Both the position numbers and the translations under genes were made by a program. This document shows, piece after piece, positions 7,906-16,534 of a stretch of 64,000 nucleotides of DNA (within the stretch, counting starts at the first letter, position 1; every line of letters begins with the position of its first letter). The notes below the pieces were generated by a model that had not been told where the DNA came from, searched no databases, and saw only the letters and a list, made by a program, of their open reading frames with translations. Source of the DNA: Aureimonas pseudogalii (GTDB lineage Bacteria > Pseudomonadota > Alphaproteobacteria > Rhizobiales > Rhizobiaceae); assembly GCF_014196835.1 (NCBI RefSeq), contig NZ_JACIEK010000016.1, positions 1 to 64,000 of the forward strand, given 5' to 3'.

Positions 7906-8754
7906 TCAACATCGACCGCTCGCGGCGCCGCCGCCGCCTGACCTCGGCGCATCGAGAAACCGCCGCGTCGCCGCCATGGCCTTTTCGGCGCGCGCCCCGA
8001 AGCTCAGCGCGGCGTCGCCCGCATGGGGCGTTTCCACGCTGATCGTGATGTCGGGCCCAAGAACCGACATCAGCTCATCGAGCCACAGCCCGCCTTCGCC
8101 CGGCATCAGGCGCCCGCCGCGCGCTTCCGCGATGCAGGCGGCGTCGCTTGCCGGCGGCTCGGCCGGCGCGTCGCAGAGCTGGAGATAGAGCACCCGGTCG
8201 CGGTCCAGCGTCCGGACGTCGTCCGGCCGGCCGCCGGAACGCGACAGGTGCAGCGCATCGATGAGGATGCCGACATTCGAGCGGCCGGCGGCCTCCACGA
8301 GCCGCTTGGCGTCGGCGAGCGTCGACATGGCGCGCCAGCGCGTCAGCTCGATGGCCAGGGTGACGGCATAGCCGGCGGCGACGTCGGCGATGCCGGCGAG
8401 CCGGTCCGCCGCGCGGGCGAGGTCCGCGTCGTCGCTGGTGATCTGCATCATCGGCATGCCGAGTTCGGCCGCCGTCTCGATCGCCGGCGCCCAGTGCCGG
8501 ACGTCGGTGTCCGGCAGAAGGGTCAGAAGCTCGGCGTCGAACAGCGAGATGCCCTCGTTCGCGGTGGCGGCCTTGATCCGGCGGATCAGCGCGGCGTCGC
8601 CGAGGATGGGATGCGCGAGATCCACCCCGTTGGGCGCCACGAGGCGAAGGCTCGTGGCGTCGTATCCGGCGGCGGCGGCGACGCGGATCTGTTCCTCGGG
8701 CGGGCAGCCCTGGACGGTCAGGTAGGCGAGCGACAGGCGATGGGCGCGGTGCAT
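7906..8754 (-). CDS. Sugar phosphate isomerase/epimerase-like TIM-barrel protein
   Basis: The 282-residue protein is an AP-endonuclease-2-type TIM barrel. Recognisable elements are RVAAAAGYDATSLRL, EGISLFDAE, AIELTRW, GILIDALHLSRSG, YLQLCDAP and RLMPGEGGLW. It is clearly a paralogue of the protein at 14873-15700, sharing the APNG, EGIS.FD, DALH.SR, Q.CDAP and L.PGEGG blocks. Its acidic residues and DALH motif suggest a metal-dependent isomerase, epimerase or dehydratase acting on a keto acid or sugar-like compound. It lies eight bases downstream of the SDR gene on the same strand. The reaction is unknown. Confidence 0.8.
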   Translation of the reverse strand: MHRAHRLSLAYLTVQGCPPEEQIRVAAAAGYDATSLRLVAPNGVDLAHPILGDAALIRRIKAATANEGISLFDAELLTLLPDTDVRHWAPAIETAAELGMPMMQITSDDADLARAADRLAGIADVAAGYAVTLAIELTRWRAMSTLADAKRLVEAAGRSNVGILIDALHLSRSGGRPDDVRTLDRDRVLYLQLCDAPAEPPASDAACIAEARGGRLMPGEGGLWLDELMSVLGPDITISVETPHAGDAALSFGARAEKAMAATRRFLDAPRSGGGGAASGRC

Positions 8755-8761
8755 CCGGGCC

Positions 8762-9502
8762 TCAATAGGTCGCGCGTCCGCCGGACACGTCGAACACGGC
8801 CCCGGTCGAGAACGAGCATTCCTCCGACGCCAGCCAGGCGACGAGCGAGGCGACCTCCGAGGCCTTGCCGAGGCGACCGACCGGGATCTTGGCGGTGACG
8901 AAGGCGCGGAACTCGGGCGTCAGCTGGTTCAGCATCTCCGTCTCGATCGCGGCGGGCGCGACGCAGTTCACCCGGATCTCGGTGTTCGCCAGCTCCCGGC
9001 CGACCGATTTCGTCAGGCCGATCACCCCGGCCTTCGACGCCGAATAGGCGACGGCATTGGGGTTGCCCTCCTTGCCGGCGATCGAGGCGATGTTGACGAT
9101 GCGCCCGTAGCCCGTCTTCAGCATCTCGCGCACGCCGGCCTGGCAGCAGTGGAAGACCGCGTCGAGATTGAGCGCCATCACGAAGCGCCAGCCCTCGAAG
9201 GGATAGCTGGCGAAGGCTTCCACCGGCCCGTTGTGGCCGGCGCTGTTGACGAGGATGCCGAGCGGGCCGAACTCCTGGACGACCTCCGTCATCGCCGCGT
9301 CGACCGAGGCGCGGTCGGTGACGTCGACGCCGTAGCCGCGGGCCCGCGGCAGTCGGGCGGCGGCGTCGCGCGCGCGCGCGGCGTCGAGATCCCAGATCGC
9401 CACGGTGTGGCCCTGCGCCGCCAGTCGCTCGGCGATGGGGAACCCCAGACCACCGGCGCCTCCCGTGACGATGGCCACGCGCGCCTGTTCCGGTGTCGTC
9501 AT
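8762..9502 (-). CDS. Short-chain dehydrogenase/reductase (FabG-like)
   Basis: A classical 246-residue SDR: cofactor motif VTGGAGGLGFPIAE, adenine-ring aspartate segment YGVDVTD, NSAGHNG, active-site YSASKAG with the catalytic Tyr and Lys, and a C-terminal GAVFDVSGGRATY. ATG 9502 is preceded by GGGAGGA at about seven bases, and the longer upstream frame lacks support. It oxidises a secondary hydroxyl with NAD(P) and is the first gene of the minus-strand series containing the TIM barrel, GntR regulator, MDR dehydrogenase and quiC. Its substrate is probably an intermediate of the same pathway. Confidence 0.87.
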   Translation of the reverse strand: MTTPEQARVAIVTGGAGGLGFPIAERLAAQGHTVAIWDLDAARARDAAARLPRARGYGVDVTDRASVDAAMTEVVQEFGPLGILVNSAGHNGPVEAFASYPFEGWRFVMALNLDAVFHCCQAGVREMLKTGYGRIVNIASIAGKEGNPNAVAYSASKAGVIGLTKSVGRELANTEIRVNCVAPAAIETEMLNQLTPEFRAFVTAKIPVGRLGKASEVASLVAWLASEECSFSTGAVFDVSGGRATY

Positions 9503-9542
9503 GGTCTGCTTCCTCCCGCTTCGTCGGCGCTCGAGGGCGGAC

Positions 9543-9571
9543 TTGACAACCGCTCGAACTAACATTCTAGT
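9543..9571 (+). promoter_or_regulatory. Possible sigma-70-type promoter for the 9655 operon
   Basis: TTGACA at 9543-9548 is followed, after 17 bases, by TCTAGT at 9566-9571. The following AT-rich stretch contains a short TAG-N4-CTA dyad (9569-9578). A longer inverted pair, GGTCGC at 9585-9590 and GCGACC at 9607-9612, lies just downstream and could be an operator. This 152-base interval also drives the divergent SDR gene. Confidence 0.35.
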
Positions 9572-9654
9572 ATTCTACGGTAAGGGTCGCCTTCGATCCT
9601 TGTCAAGCGACCGCCGGCCGCAAGGCGCCCCTCGCAACATTCGGAGAGTCGGGT

Positions 9655-10383
9655 TTGGGACTGAAGGGATCCGCGTTTCTGGCCATCTGGCACGACATCG
9701 CTGCAGGGGCGCATGGCGACTATGTCGAATGGCACACGCGCGAGCACATGCCCGAACGGCTCTCCATTCCCGGCTTTCGAACCGGCAAGCGCCTGCATGC
9801 GCCCGGCTCCGCGCGCCATGTGTTCGGCACGATCTATGCCGGCGACGGCGTCGATGTCTTCCAGTCCCCCGCCTATCTCGCACGCCTGAACGACCCCACC
9901 GCCTGGACCACCGCGGTCGCGCCGAGCTTCCGGAACTTCCTGCGCGTCGCCTGCGAGCGCATCGCCTTTGCCGGGCGAGGGGACGGCGGCAGCATGGCGA
10001 CCCTTCGCTTCGACTTTTCCGGCGCCGAGCCGGAGGCGAGACTGCGGGCCGCGGCGTCCACGCTGGTTCGCGACGTGCTGGCGTTCCCTTCCGTCTGCTC
10101 GGTGCATCTGGGCGTCGCCCGCGCCAAGGTCTCCGGCGTCCGCACGCGCGAGACGGAGCTGCGCGAGGCCATGTCCGAGCGGGGCTTCGACGTGGTGCTT
10201 CTCGTGGAGGGCAGCGCCCGTCCCGGTCTGGAGGCGGCGATGCCGGGCATCTTCGAGCTCTGCGCGGCGACGGGCGCCCTCGGTGTTCCCGTCGCCGCGA
10301 TCTACGAGACCGCCTACACGCTGACGGCGCAGGACATGGAAGCGCCCGACACGGCAGCATCCGGCATGGGGGCGCAGGGATGA
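9655..10383 (+). CDS. DUF4286/EthD-like dimeric alpha-beta barrel protein
   Basis: The 242-residue protein has an N-terminal ferredoxin-like barrel segment, AIWHDIAAGAHGDYVEWH followed by REHMPERLSIPGF. The NWH.REH.PER..vpGF form is characteristic of DUF4286/EthD-like proteins found in aromatic and ring-compound catabolic clusters. The start is TTG, chosen because GGAGAG lies seven bases upstream and the conserved barrel begins about ten residues later. Its stop overlaps the next gene's ATG by four bases, so the two are translationally coupled. The role is unknown; tautomerase-like, monooxygenase-like or accessory functions are possible. Confidence 0.65.
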   Translation: MGLKGSAFLAIWHDIAAGAHGDYVEWHTREHMPERLSIPGFRTGKRLHAPGSARHVFGTIYAGDGVDVFQSPAYLARLNDPTAWTTAVAPSFRNFLRVACERIAFAGRGDGGSMATLRFDFSGAEPEARLRAAASTLVRDVLAFPSVCSVHLGVARAKVSGVRTRETELREAMSERGFDVVLLVEGSARPGLEAAMPGIFELCAATGALGVPVAAIYETAYTLTAQDMEAPDTAASGMGAQG

Positions 10384-11285
10384 CGCGCATCCTCGTCACC
10401 GGCGGCGGCGGTTTTCTCGGCGGCTGGATCTCCAAGCTGCTCATCGAGGGCGGGCACGAGGTCCGCATCTTCGACCGCGGAAGCGAGCGCCGCGTGGTGC
10501 GGGAGGTCGTGGGCGGGGCGGCGGACGATCTGGACTGGGTCGAGGGCGACGTCATGGACGGCGCGGCTGTGACGCACGCGGCGGAGGGATGCGCTGCGAT
10601 CGTCCATCTGGCCGCGCTTCTGACGCCGGCCTGCGCCGCCGACCCGGTGCGGGGCGCCGAGGTCAACCTGATCGGCACGCTGAACGTCTTCGAGGCCGCG
10701 AAGGCGCGGGGCATCCGGCGCATCGCCTATGCGAGCAGCGCCGCCGTGTTCGGTCCCGACGACGGCGAGCATCCCCGGCCGGTGACGATGTACGGCGCCT
10801 TCAAGCTCGCAGGCGAGGGCTGCGCGCGTGCCTACTGGCACGATGCGGGGATCGCCAGCGTCGGGCTGCGCCCCACGGTGGTCTACGGGCCGGGCCGCGA
10901 GATCGGGTTGACGGCCGGGCCGACGCTGGCCTGCCGCGAGGCGGTGGCGGGGCGCCCCTACGTCATCGGCTATACAGGGCGTCAGGATCTCGTCTTCGCC
11001 GGCGACGTCGCCGCCGCCTTCGCGGCCGCCGCTACGCGGAACCTGGAGGGCGCGCATGCCGTGTCGCTCGGCGGAAGCGTCGTGGACGTGCCCGACATCG
11101 TCGCCGCGATCGAGGCCGAGGTGCCGGGCGCCGTCATCGGCTTCGAGGGCCCGGCCGTTCCCATGGCGTCGAACATCGCAGGGGCGGGCGATGCGACGAT
11201 CCTCGGCCTCGCGCCGCGAACCACGCTGCGCGATGGCATCGCGCGGACGGTGGCGCATTATCGCCGCGTGGCGGGGGAGGCCTGA
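10380..11285 (+). CDS. NAD-dependent epimerase/dehydratase
   Basis: The 301-residue extended SDR begins with the NAD motif ILVTGGGGFLGGWI. The active-site region is IAYASSAAVFG and, farther on, MYGAFKLAGEG with the YxxxK pair. Other extended-SDR elements are LRPTVVYGPGREIG and DLVFAGDVAAAF. The ATG overlaps the upstream stop (ATGA). Together with the DUF4286-like protein it forms a two-gene operon divergent from the SDR gene. Members of this group oxidise or epimerise sugars and sugar acids. The substrate here is not determinable, although a ring polyol is plausible from context. Confidence 0.82.
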   Translation: MTRILVTGGGGFLGGWISKLLIEGGHEVRIFDRGSERRVVREVVGGAADDLDWVEGDVMDGAAVTHAAEGCAAIVHLAALLTPACAADPVRGAEVNLIGTLNVFEAAKARGIRRIAYASSAAVFGPDDGEHPRPVTMYGAFKLAGEGCARAYWHDAGIASVGLRPTVVYGPGREIGLTAGPTLACREAVAGRPYVIGYTGRQDLVFAGDVAAAFAAAATRNLEGAHAVSLGGSVVDVPDIVAAIEAEVPGAVIGFEGPAVPMASNIAGAGDATILGLAPRTTLRDGIARTVAHYRRVAGEA

Positions 11286-11345
11286 ATGTCGCGCCGTCAT
11301 TCCATCGGCGTCGCTGCCGGCGACAGTCCTGCCATCCGGAGAAAG

Positions 11346-12008
11346 CTAGGGCGCGAGGTAGCGCAGGATCATTTCCGTCATCGTTTCCAGACGTTTCTCG
11401 ACGGCCGCGTCGGCGAGGAGGTCTCGCCCGAAGAGGATCTTCAGCGTGTGGCGGTTGGACACGTAGGTGAAGCCGAGCGCGGAGATCGAGATGTAGAGGT
11501 CGAGCGCATCGACGTCGGCGCGAAATGTGCCGGAGGCGACGCCCCGAGCCAGGATGGCCTCGACCTTGGCGAGCACGGGGCGGTTCAGCCCGGACATGTC
11601 GCCGGCGGTGCGCAGATGCGAGGCGCCGTGCAGGTTCTCGGTGTTGATCATCCGCACGAAGGCGGGATGGTCGATGTAGTAGCGGAAGGTGAAGGCGACG
11701 AGGGTGGCGATCGCGCCGCAGGGGTCGTCGAGGTCGAGGTCCAGCCGGTCCTCGGCGTCGCGGATGCCGGCGTAGATGTCCTGCAGAGCGGCGCGGTAGA
11801 GATCCTCCTTGCTGTCGAAATAGTGGTAGACCATCGCCTTGTTGCTGCTCGCCCGGGCCGCGATCCGGTCCACCCGCGCGCCGCCGATGCCGTAGGTGGA
11901 GAATTCGAGAATGGCGGAGTCGAGCAGCGCCCGGCGACGTCGCAGCGGCGCACGCTCGCCCGCGTCGGGCCCGATGCCGATCCGGTTCTCGTCGTCGACC
12001 CGCGCCAT
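11346..12008 (-). CDS. TetR-family transcriptional repressor
   Basis: The 220-residue protein has a TetR helix-turn-helix near residues 40-65 (GGARVDRIAARASSNKAMVY, then HYFDSKEDLYRAAL) and a ligand-binding all-helical remainder containing a TetR_C-like FRYYIDHPAFVRMIN. ATG 12008 has GAGGGA about eight bases upstream; longer upstream codons lack a ribosome binding site. It is divergent from the binding-protein gene of an ABC importer. The perfect 16-base palindrome between them lies in the importer promoter spacer, so this protein probably represses the whole 12216-18836 catabolic operon until an inducer binds. Confidence 0.88.
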   Translation of the reverse strand: MARVDDENRIGIGPDAGERAPLRRRRALLDSAILEFSTYGIGGARVDRIAARASSNKAMVYHYFDSKEDLYRAALQDIYAGIRDAEDRLDLDLDDPCGAIATLVAFTFRYYIDHPAFVRMINTENLHGASHLRTAGDMSGLNRPVLAKVEAILARGVASGTFRADVDALDLYISISALGFTYVSNRHTLKILFGRDLLADAAVEKRLETMTEMILRYLAP

Positions 12009-12087
12009 GCTCGTTCCCTCGATGCCCGTCCCGTCGGCGGTCCGTCTTCGCCGGTCATGACGTTTTCGACAAGGCGTCACGGTGTCG

Positions 12088-12116
12088 TTGACTTCAACCA
12101 ACCGGTTGGTTAGCTT
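12088..12116 (+). promoter_or_regulatory. Promoter with a 16-bp TetR-type palindromic operator in its spacer
   Basis: TTGACT (12088-12093) and TAGCTT (12111-12116) are spaced by 17 bases. The spacer and its edge are filled by a perfect palindrome, AACCAACC/GGTTGGTT, at 12096-12111. A dyad placed between -35 and -10 is the classic arrangement for repression by a divergently encoded TetR protein, here the one ending at 12008. The site also lies upstream of the tetR start, so autoregulation is likely. Confidence 0.7.
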
Positions 12117-12215
12117 TTTTACCAGCATCGCATGAGGATCGGCAAGGGAGGACTTGCCGCTCTTTCGACAACCGCCCCGTCGGGGGTGCATCGGTCACAG
12201 TCTGGGAGGACAAGC

Positions 12216-13046
12216 ATGTTCAAGGTTTCATTGTCGCGCGTCGCGGCGCTCGCGCTCGTCGCAGGTCTCGGCTTCGCCGGCACCGTCTCGAACGCGGCGG
12301 CGCAGACGCTGGAGAAGATCAAGGAAGCCGGCGTCATGCGCGTCGGCGTCATGGGCGAGCAGGCGCCCTGGGGCTCGATCGACGCGAGCGGGCAGAACAT
12401 CGGCTACGACGTTGACGTCGCCCAGCTGATGGCCAAGGAGCTCGGCGTGAAGGTCGAGTTCGTGGCGAACGCCGTCGCCGCCCGCATCCCGAACCTTCTG
12501 ACCAACAAGGTCGACGTTCAGATGGCGGTGATGGGCATGTATCCCGACCGCGCCAAGGTCGTGCAGTTCTCCAAGCCCTATGCCGGCCTGAAGATCATTC
12601 TCCTGTCCAGCGCCAAGAACAAGATCGAGACGATCGAGGACGCGCGAAACCTGCGCATCGGCGTGCCGCGCGGCGCCGCGCAGGACAAGGCGATCACCGC
12701 GCTTCTCGGCGACTCCCCGAACATCCGGCGCTTCGACGACGACAGCTCCAACATCCAGGCGCTGGTCTCCGGCCAGGTCGACGCGATCGGCGGAAATACG
12801 ACCTACAAGATCAATCTCGACCGCGCCGCGCCCGGCAACGACTTCGAGCAGAAGCTGGTCTTCAACGAGCAGTGGATGGGCGCCACGACCCGGCCGGGCG
12901 ATGCCGAGATGAACGGCTGGCTCAACGCCTTCATCGACAAGATCAAGGCGAACGGCGAACTGCAGAAGATCAGCGAGAAGTGGCTGGACGCGCCGCTCCC
13001 GACCTTCCCCGAGAGCCTCGAAGGCGTGCCGTTCGCCGCCAAGTGA
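12216..13046 (+). CDS. Polar amino-acid-type ABC transporter substrate-binding protein
   Basis: The 276-residue periplasmic protein has a signal peptide (LSRVAALALVAGLGFAG, cleavage near NAAAQ). It then follows the SBP_bac_3 pattern: VMRVGVMGEQAPWGSID, YDVDVAQLMAKELGVKVEF, IPNLLTNKVDVQMAVMGM, and a C-terminal LNAFIDKIKANGELQKISEKW. The start is preceded by GGGAGGA. Its cognate permeases and ATPase are encoded at 16601-18836 after four enzyme genes, so the ligand is probably the substrate of those enzymes, a hydroaromatic or sugar-like acid rather than an ordinary amino acid. That ligand assignment is inference. Confidence 0.88.
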   Translation: MFKVSLSRVAALALVAGLGFAGTVSNAAAQTLEKIKEAGVMRVGVMGEQAPWGSIDASGQNIGYDVDVAQLMAKELGVKVEFVANAVAARIPNLLTNKVDVQMAVMGMYPDRAKVVQFSKPYAGLKIILLSSAKNKIETIEDARNLRIGVPRGAAQDKAITALLGDSPNIRRFDDDSSNIQALVSGQVDAIGGNTTYKINLDRAAPGNDFEQKLVFNEQWMGATTRPGDAEMNGWLNAFIDKIKANGELQKISEKWLDAPLPTFPESLEGVPFAAK

Positions 13047-13054
13047 TCTCGGCT

Positions 13055-13087
13055 CGGTCCCGCCGGCCGACCTAGCCGGCGGGACCG
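13055..13087 (+). terminator. 13-bp perfect hairpin after the binding-protein gene
   Basis: CGGTCCCGCCGGC (13055-13067) pairs perfectly with its complement at 13075-13087 around a seven-base loop, nine bases after the stop codon. No T-run follows. It is therefore more likely a 3'-end-stabilising or partial-termination structure that raises binding-protein mRNA over the downstream genes. The remaining bases up to 13383 contain no gene I can recognise. Confidence 0.6.
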
Positions 13088-13383
13088 ATGCCTTGAGACC
13101 CTCGGAAAAGCCGTCAGGGGTGCGGGATCGCCTCCGTCGATCGTGATCCTGCCGGTCGAAGACGGGGTGACCGGAAGTGCGGCGACGCTCGATGCGATCC
13201 CGCTGCCGGCTTCCGTCCATCAAGACTCCACCAAGAGACCGTCAGTGGAGAAGCGGCGCCGGCTCCCGGTCGATCGTCACTGCGCAGGCCGCGGTTGCCG
13301 CGTCCCCCCTGCCGGAACGGGCGGCCGCCGTCCGGCGCCGTCGTGCGATCGCCTTTCCCGCCTCCCGTCCTTCGAGAAGAGAC

Positions 13384-13818
13384 ATGCGCACCATCTTCGT
13401 TCTGAACGGCCCCAACCTCAATCTTCTGGGCGAGCGCGAGCCGGACATCTACGGCCACACGACGCTCGCCGACATTCGCCGGTGGTGCGAGAGCGACGCC
13501 GAGGAGCTGGGGCTCGCGATCGACTTCCGGCAGTCGAATTTCGAGGGTGAGATCATCGAGGCGATCCACGCGGCTCGCAAGGACGCGGCGGGGATCATCA
13601 TCAACCCGGCCGCCTACACCTTCACCTCGATCGCCATTCTCGATGCTTTGAAGACCTTCAACGGACCCAAGATCGAGCTGCACATCTCCAACGTCCACCA
13701 GCGCGAGGAGATTTACCACAAGTCCCTCGTCTCGAAGACCGCCACCGCTGTCATGGCGGGCTTCGGCGCCTACGGCTACCGGCTGGCGCTGCGGGCCATG
13801 GCGGAGATGACCCGTTGA
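13384..13818 (+). CDS. aroQ: Type II 3-dehydroquinate dehydratase
   Basis: The 144-residue enzyme interconverts 3-dehydroquinate and 3-dehydroshikimate. The signature elements are all present: [17 protein letters not shown] with the lid Arg and the catalytic Tyr, [18 protein letters not shown], and [18 protein letters not shown] with the catalytic His. Position inside an uptake and catabolic operon, together with a 3-dehydroshikimate dehydratase at 4008-5900, argues for a catabolic (quiB/qsuC-like) rather than biosynthetic role. ATG 13384 follows GAGAAGAG. Its TGA overlaps the TTG start of the next gene. Confidence 0.92.
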   Translation: MRTIFVLNGPNLNLLGEREPDIYGHTTLADIRRWCESDAEELGLAIDFRQSNFEGEIIEAIHAARKDAAGIIINPAAYTFTSIAILDALKTFNGPKIELHISNVHQREEIYHKSLVSKTATAVMAGFGAYGYRLALRAMAEMTR

Positions 13819-14876
13819 CCGCGATCGCCGTTCTCGGCGCCGGGCTCATCGGCCGCGAACATGCCGAACTGGTAGCCTCGCACGCCTCCGCCTCGCTCGC
13901 GGCCATCGCCGATCCGTCGCCGCAGGCACAGGCTTTGGCGGCCCGCCTCTGCGTGCCCCACTATCGCGACTACGAGACGATGCTGGACGAGGTGCGCCCC
14001 GCGGGCGCGATCATCGCCCTGCCGAACCATCTTCATGCGCCGGCGGCGCTGGCCTGCATCGCGCGCGGCATCGCCTGCCTCGTCGAGAAGCCGGTGGCCG
14101 ACGATCTCGCCGCGGCCCGGCGCCTGGCGGAGGCTGCCGAGAGAGCCGACGTCCCGGTCCTCGTCGGTCATCACCGCCGGCACAGTCCCGACATCCACGC
14201 CGCCAAGCGCGCGATCGAGGCGGGCGAGCTCGGCGCGGTCGTTGCGGTGAGCGGCATGACGCTGTTCGACAAGCCCGACGGCTATTTCGACGTCGAATGG
14301 CGTCGCTCGGTCGGCGGCGGCGTCCTTCTCATCAATCTCATCCACGACATCGACGTGCTGCGCCATCTCGTCGGCGAGATCGAATCCGTGCGCGCCTTCA
14401 CATCCAACGCCCACCGGGGCCTCGCGGTCGAGGACACCGCGAGCATCGCGATCCGTTTCGTCAACGGGGCGCTCGGCACGTTCGTCATCTCCGACAACGC
14501 CGTCAGCCCCTGGGCCTGGGAATACACGTCGGGCCAGGCGCTCTATCACCCTTCGGAGCCCGGCCCCTATCTGTTCCTGTCCGGCCGCAAGGGCGCCCTG
14601 TCGGTCTCCGATCTCTATCTCTGGCGCCACGCCAAGGAGAGCGACCACTGGCAGGATCGTCTGGTTCGCGAGTCCCGCAGCGGCGACGGATCGCGCACCT
14701 ACGTCAACCAGCTCGACCACTTCCTCGCCGTCGTGCAGCGGCAGGCCAAGCCCCTCGTCGACGCGCGCGATGGCATGGCGACGCTCGCCGTCACGCTCGC
14801 CGTCGATCGCGCCGCGCAAGAAGACCGCACCGTCACCCTCGCCGAAATGCTGGCGGAAGGCGCCGAGGCTGCATGA
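13815..14876 (+). CDS. Gfo/Idh/MocA-family NAD(P)-dependent dehydrogenase
   Basis: The 353-residue protein starts with a Rossmann motif ([17 protein letters not shown]). It continues with the catalytic EKP segment ([14 protein letters not shown]) and the middle domain [19 protein letters not shown] with the conserved DID..H. The family oxidises hydroxyls of inositols, sugars and related cyclic polyols. The TTG start overlaps the aroQ stop by four bases, so the two products are made together. Direct coupling to a dehydroquinase makes it a strong candidate for a non-canonical quinate or shikimate dehydrogenase, an inference from context only. A deleted relative lies at 2764-3123. Confidence 0.85.
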   Translation: MTAIAVLGAGLIGREHAELVASHASASLAAIADPSPQAQALAARLCVPHYRDYETMLDEVRPAGAIIALPNHLHAPAALACIARGIACLVEKPVADDLAAARRLAEAAERADVPVLVGHHRRHSPDIHAAKRAIEAGELGAVVAVSGMTLFDKPDGYFDVEWRRSVGGGVLLINLIHDIDVLRHLVGEIESVRAFTSNAHRGLAVEDTASIAIRFVNGALGTFVISDNAVSPWAWEYTSGQALYHPSEPGPYLFLSGRKGALSVSDLYLWRHAKESDHWQDRLVRESRSGDGSRTYVNQLDHFLAVVQRQAKPLVDARDGMATLAVTLAVDRAAQEDRTVTLAEMLAEGAEAA

Positions 14877-15700
14877 CCCGAAAACTCGCTCTCTCCTTCC
14901 TCACCTGTCTCGGCGCCGCTCCCGAAGAGGCGGTTCGCGCCGCCGCTGCCGCGGGCTACGACCATGTGGGTCTGCGTATGCTGCCCGCCGCCCCCAACGG
15001 CCTGGCGTTCCCGCTGATGGACGATCCCGGCCGGGTGCGCGATCTCGCCGCCCTGATGAAGGACGAAGGCATCTCGGTCTTCGACATGGAGATCGTGCGC
15101 ATCGGCCCGACCTTCGAAGTCGAGCCGCTCCGGCCCTTCCTCGACTGCACCGCGCGCCTCGGGGCCAAGACGATCCTCGTCGCCGGCGACGATCCGGACG
15201 AAGCCCGGCTGACCGCCTCCTACGTCGCCTTCTGCGAGGCCGCGGCCCGGTTCGGGCTCACCGCCGATCTCGAGTTCATGCCGCAGTCGGACCTGCGCGA
15301 TCTCGCGGCGGCACTTCGGGTGCTGCGTGCCGCCGGGCAGCCGAACCAGGGCGTCATCGTCGATGCCCTGCACGTCTCGCGCGCCGGCGTCTCGCCCGCC
15401 GAGATCGCGGCGATCCCGCCCCAATGGCTGCATTACGCGCAGATCTGCGACGCGCCGGCGGCGGTTCCCACGGGCCGAGACGCGCTGAACTTCACGGCGC
15501 GCCACGATCGCCTGCTGCCGGGCGAGGGGGGCATCGATCTCGCCGCCATCTTCGCGGCGCTGCCGTCCGACCTCCCCGTCGCGGTGGAGATCCCGAACGA
15601 CCGGCAGTCGGCGGGCCATTCGCCGGCGCAATGGGCAAAGCGGGCGCGGGATGCCAGCCTTGCCGTCTTGAGCGAGAAACGGGCGGAGCGGGTCGCATGA
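14873..15700 (+). CDS. Sugar phosphate isomerase/epimerase-like TIM-barrel protein (paralogue of 7906-8754)
   Basis: The 275-residue AP-endonuclease-2-type barrel shows RAAAAAGYDHVGLRML, EGISVFDMEIV, TADLEFMP, GVIVDALHVSRAG, YAQICDAP and RLLPGEGGID. The Glu of LEFMP, Asp of VDALH, Gln of AQICD and Glu of VEIPN occupy the metal-ligand positions of this fold. It shares these blocks with the protein at 7906-8754. Both neighbouring junctions are ATGA overlaps, placing it firmly inside the operon between the dehydrogenase and the aldo/keto reductase. A metal-dependent isomerase, dehydratase or epimerase acting on a ketone made by the upstream dehydrogenase is likely. Confidence 0.82.
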   Translation: MTRKLALSFLTCLGAAPEEAVRAAAAAGYDHVGLRMLPAAPNGLAFPLMDDPGRVRDLAALMKDEGISVFDMEIVRIGPTFEVEPLRPFLDCTARLGAKTILVAGDDPDEARLTASYVAFCEAAARFGLTADLEFMPQSDLRDLAAALRVLRAAGQPNQGVIVDALHVSRAGVSPAEIAAIPPQWLHYAQICDAPAAVPTGRDALNFTARHDRLLPGEGGIDLAAIFAALPSDLPVAVEIPNDRQSAGHSPAQWAKRARDASLAVLSEKRAERVA

Positions 15701-16524
15701 ACATCCCCAGCAAGATCGTCCGCGGCGAAGCCATTCCCGCCCTCGGCCTCGGCACGTTCGAGCTCACGGGGCCGGACGGAGAGACCGCGATCCGCGCCGC
15801 CATCGACCTCGGATACCGCCAGATCGACACGGCCATCCGCTACGGCAACGAGCTGGAGGTCGGCCGGGCGATCCGCGCGTCCGGCGTGCCACGGGGCGAC
15901 TTCTTCGTCACCACCAAGATCTGGTTCGACTCGCTCGATCCCGACGTGGTGCCGCGGCGGGTGGGCGAAAGCCTGGAGCGCCTCGCGCTCGACCAGGTGG
16001 ACCTCCTTCTCGTGCACTGGCCGACGAAGGACGTGCCGCTCGGTGAGACGCTCGCCGCCTTCGAGGCGGAAAAGGCGAGGGGGCGCACGCGGCTGATCGG
16101 CGTCAGCAACTTCACCGTGGCCTTGCTCGACGAGGCGCTGGGTACGCACGGCGCCGATCTCTTCTGCAATCAGGTGGAGTACCACCCGTTCCTGTCGCAG
16201 GAGACGCTGCTGGCGCGGATGCGCCGCGCCGACATGCTGCTCAACGCCTATCAGCCGATCGCGCGCGGCAAGGTCTTCCAGTGCGAGCCGCTGAACGAGA
16301 TCGGGCGCAAATACGGCAAGACGGCGGGCCAGGTGACGCTGCGCTGGCTGGTGCAGCAGGAGGGCGTCGGCGCCATTCCCCGCTCGTCGCGCCCCGAGAA
16401 CATGCGTGCCAATCTCGACATCTTCGACTTCGAGCTCTTGGCGCAGGACATGGCGGCGATCCATGGGCTGGCGCGGGGCGAACGCTACTCGAGCTTCGAC
16501 TGGCAGCCCGAATGGGACGACTGA
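15697..16524 (+). CDS. Aldo/keto reductase
   Basis: The 275-residue NADPH-dependent reductase has the family tetrad: Asp and Tyr in QIDTAIRYGNE, Lys in TTKIWFD and His in LLVHWPTKD. The GVSNF and IPRSSRPEN cofactor segments are also present. It resembles the 2,5-diketo-D-gluconate reductase-like group. Its ATG overlaps the upstream stop, and it is the last enzyme gene before the importer membrane genes. It may reduce a keto intermediate or work oxidatively in this pathway; direction and substrate are unknown. Confidence 0.87.
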   Translation: MNIPSKIVRGEAIPALGLGTFELTGPDGETAIRAAIDLGYRQIDTAIRYGNELEVGRAIRASGVPRGDFFVTTKIWFDSLDPDVVPRRVGESLERLALDQVDLLLVHWPTKDVPLGETLAAFEAEKARGRTRLIGVSNFTVALLDEALGTHGADLFCNQVEYHPFLSQETLLARMRRADMLLNAYQPIARGKVFQCEPLNEIGRKYGKTAGQVTLRWLVQQEGVGAIPRSSRPENMRANLDIFDFELLAQDMAAIHGLARGERYSSFDWQPEWDD

Positions 16525-16534
16525 GGCATTTTTT

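Noticed and set aside
13088-13383. N-terminal extension of the dehydroquinase to 13177
   Set aside because: The extra residues are basic and unlike the family, and ATG 13384 has its own ribosome binding site at the conserved protein start.
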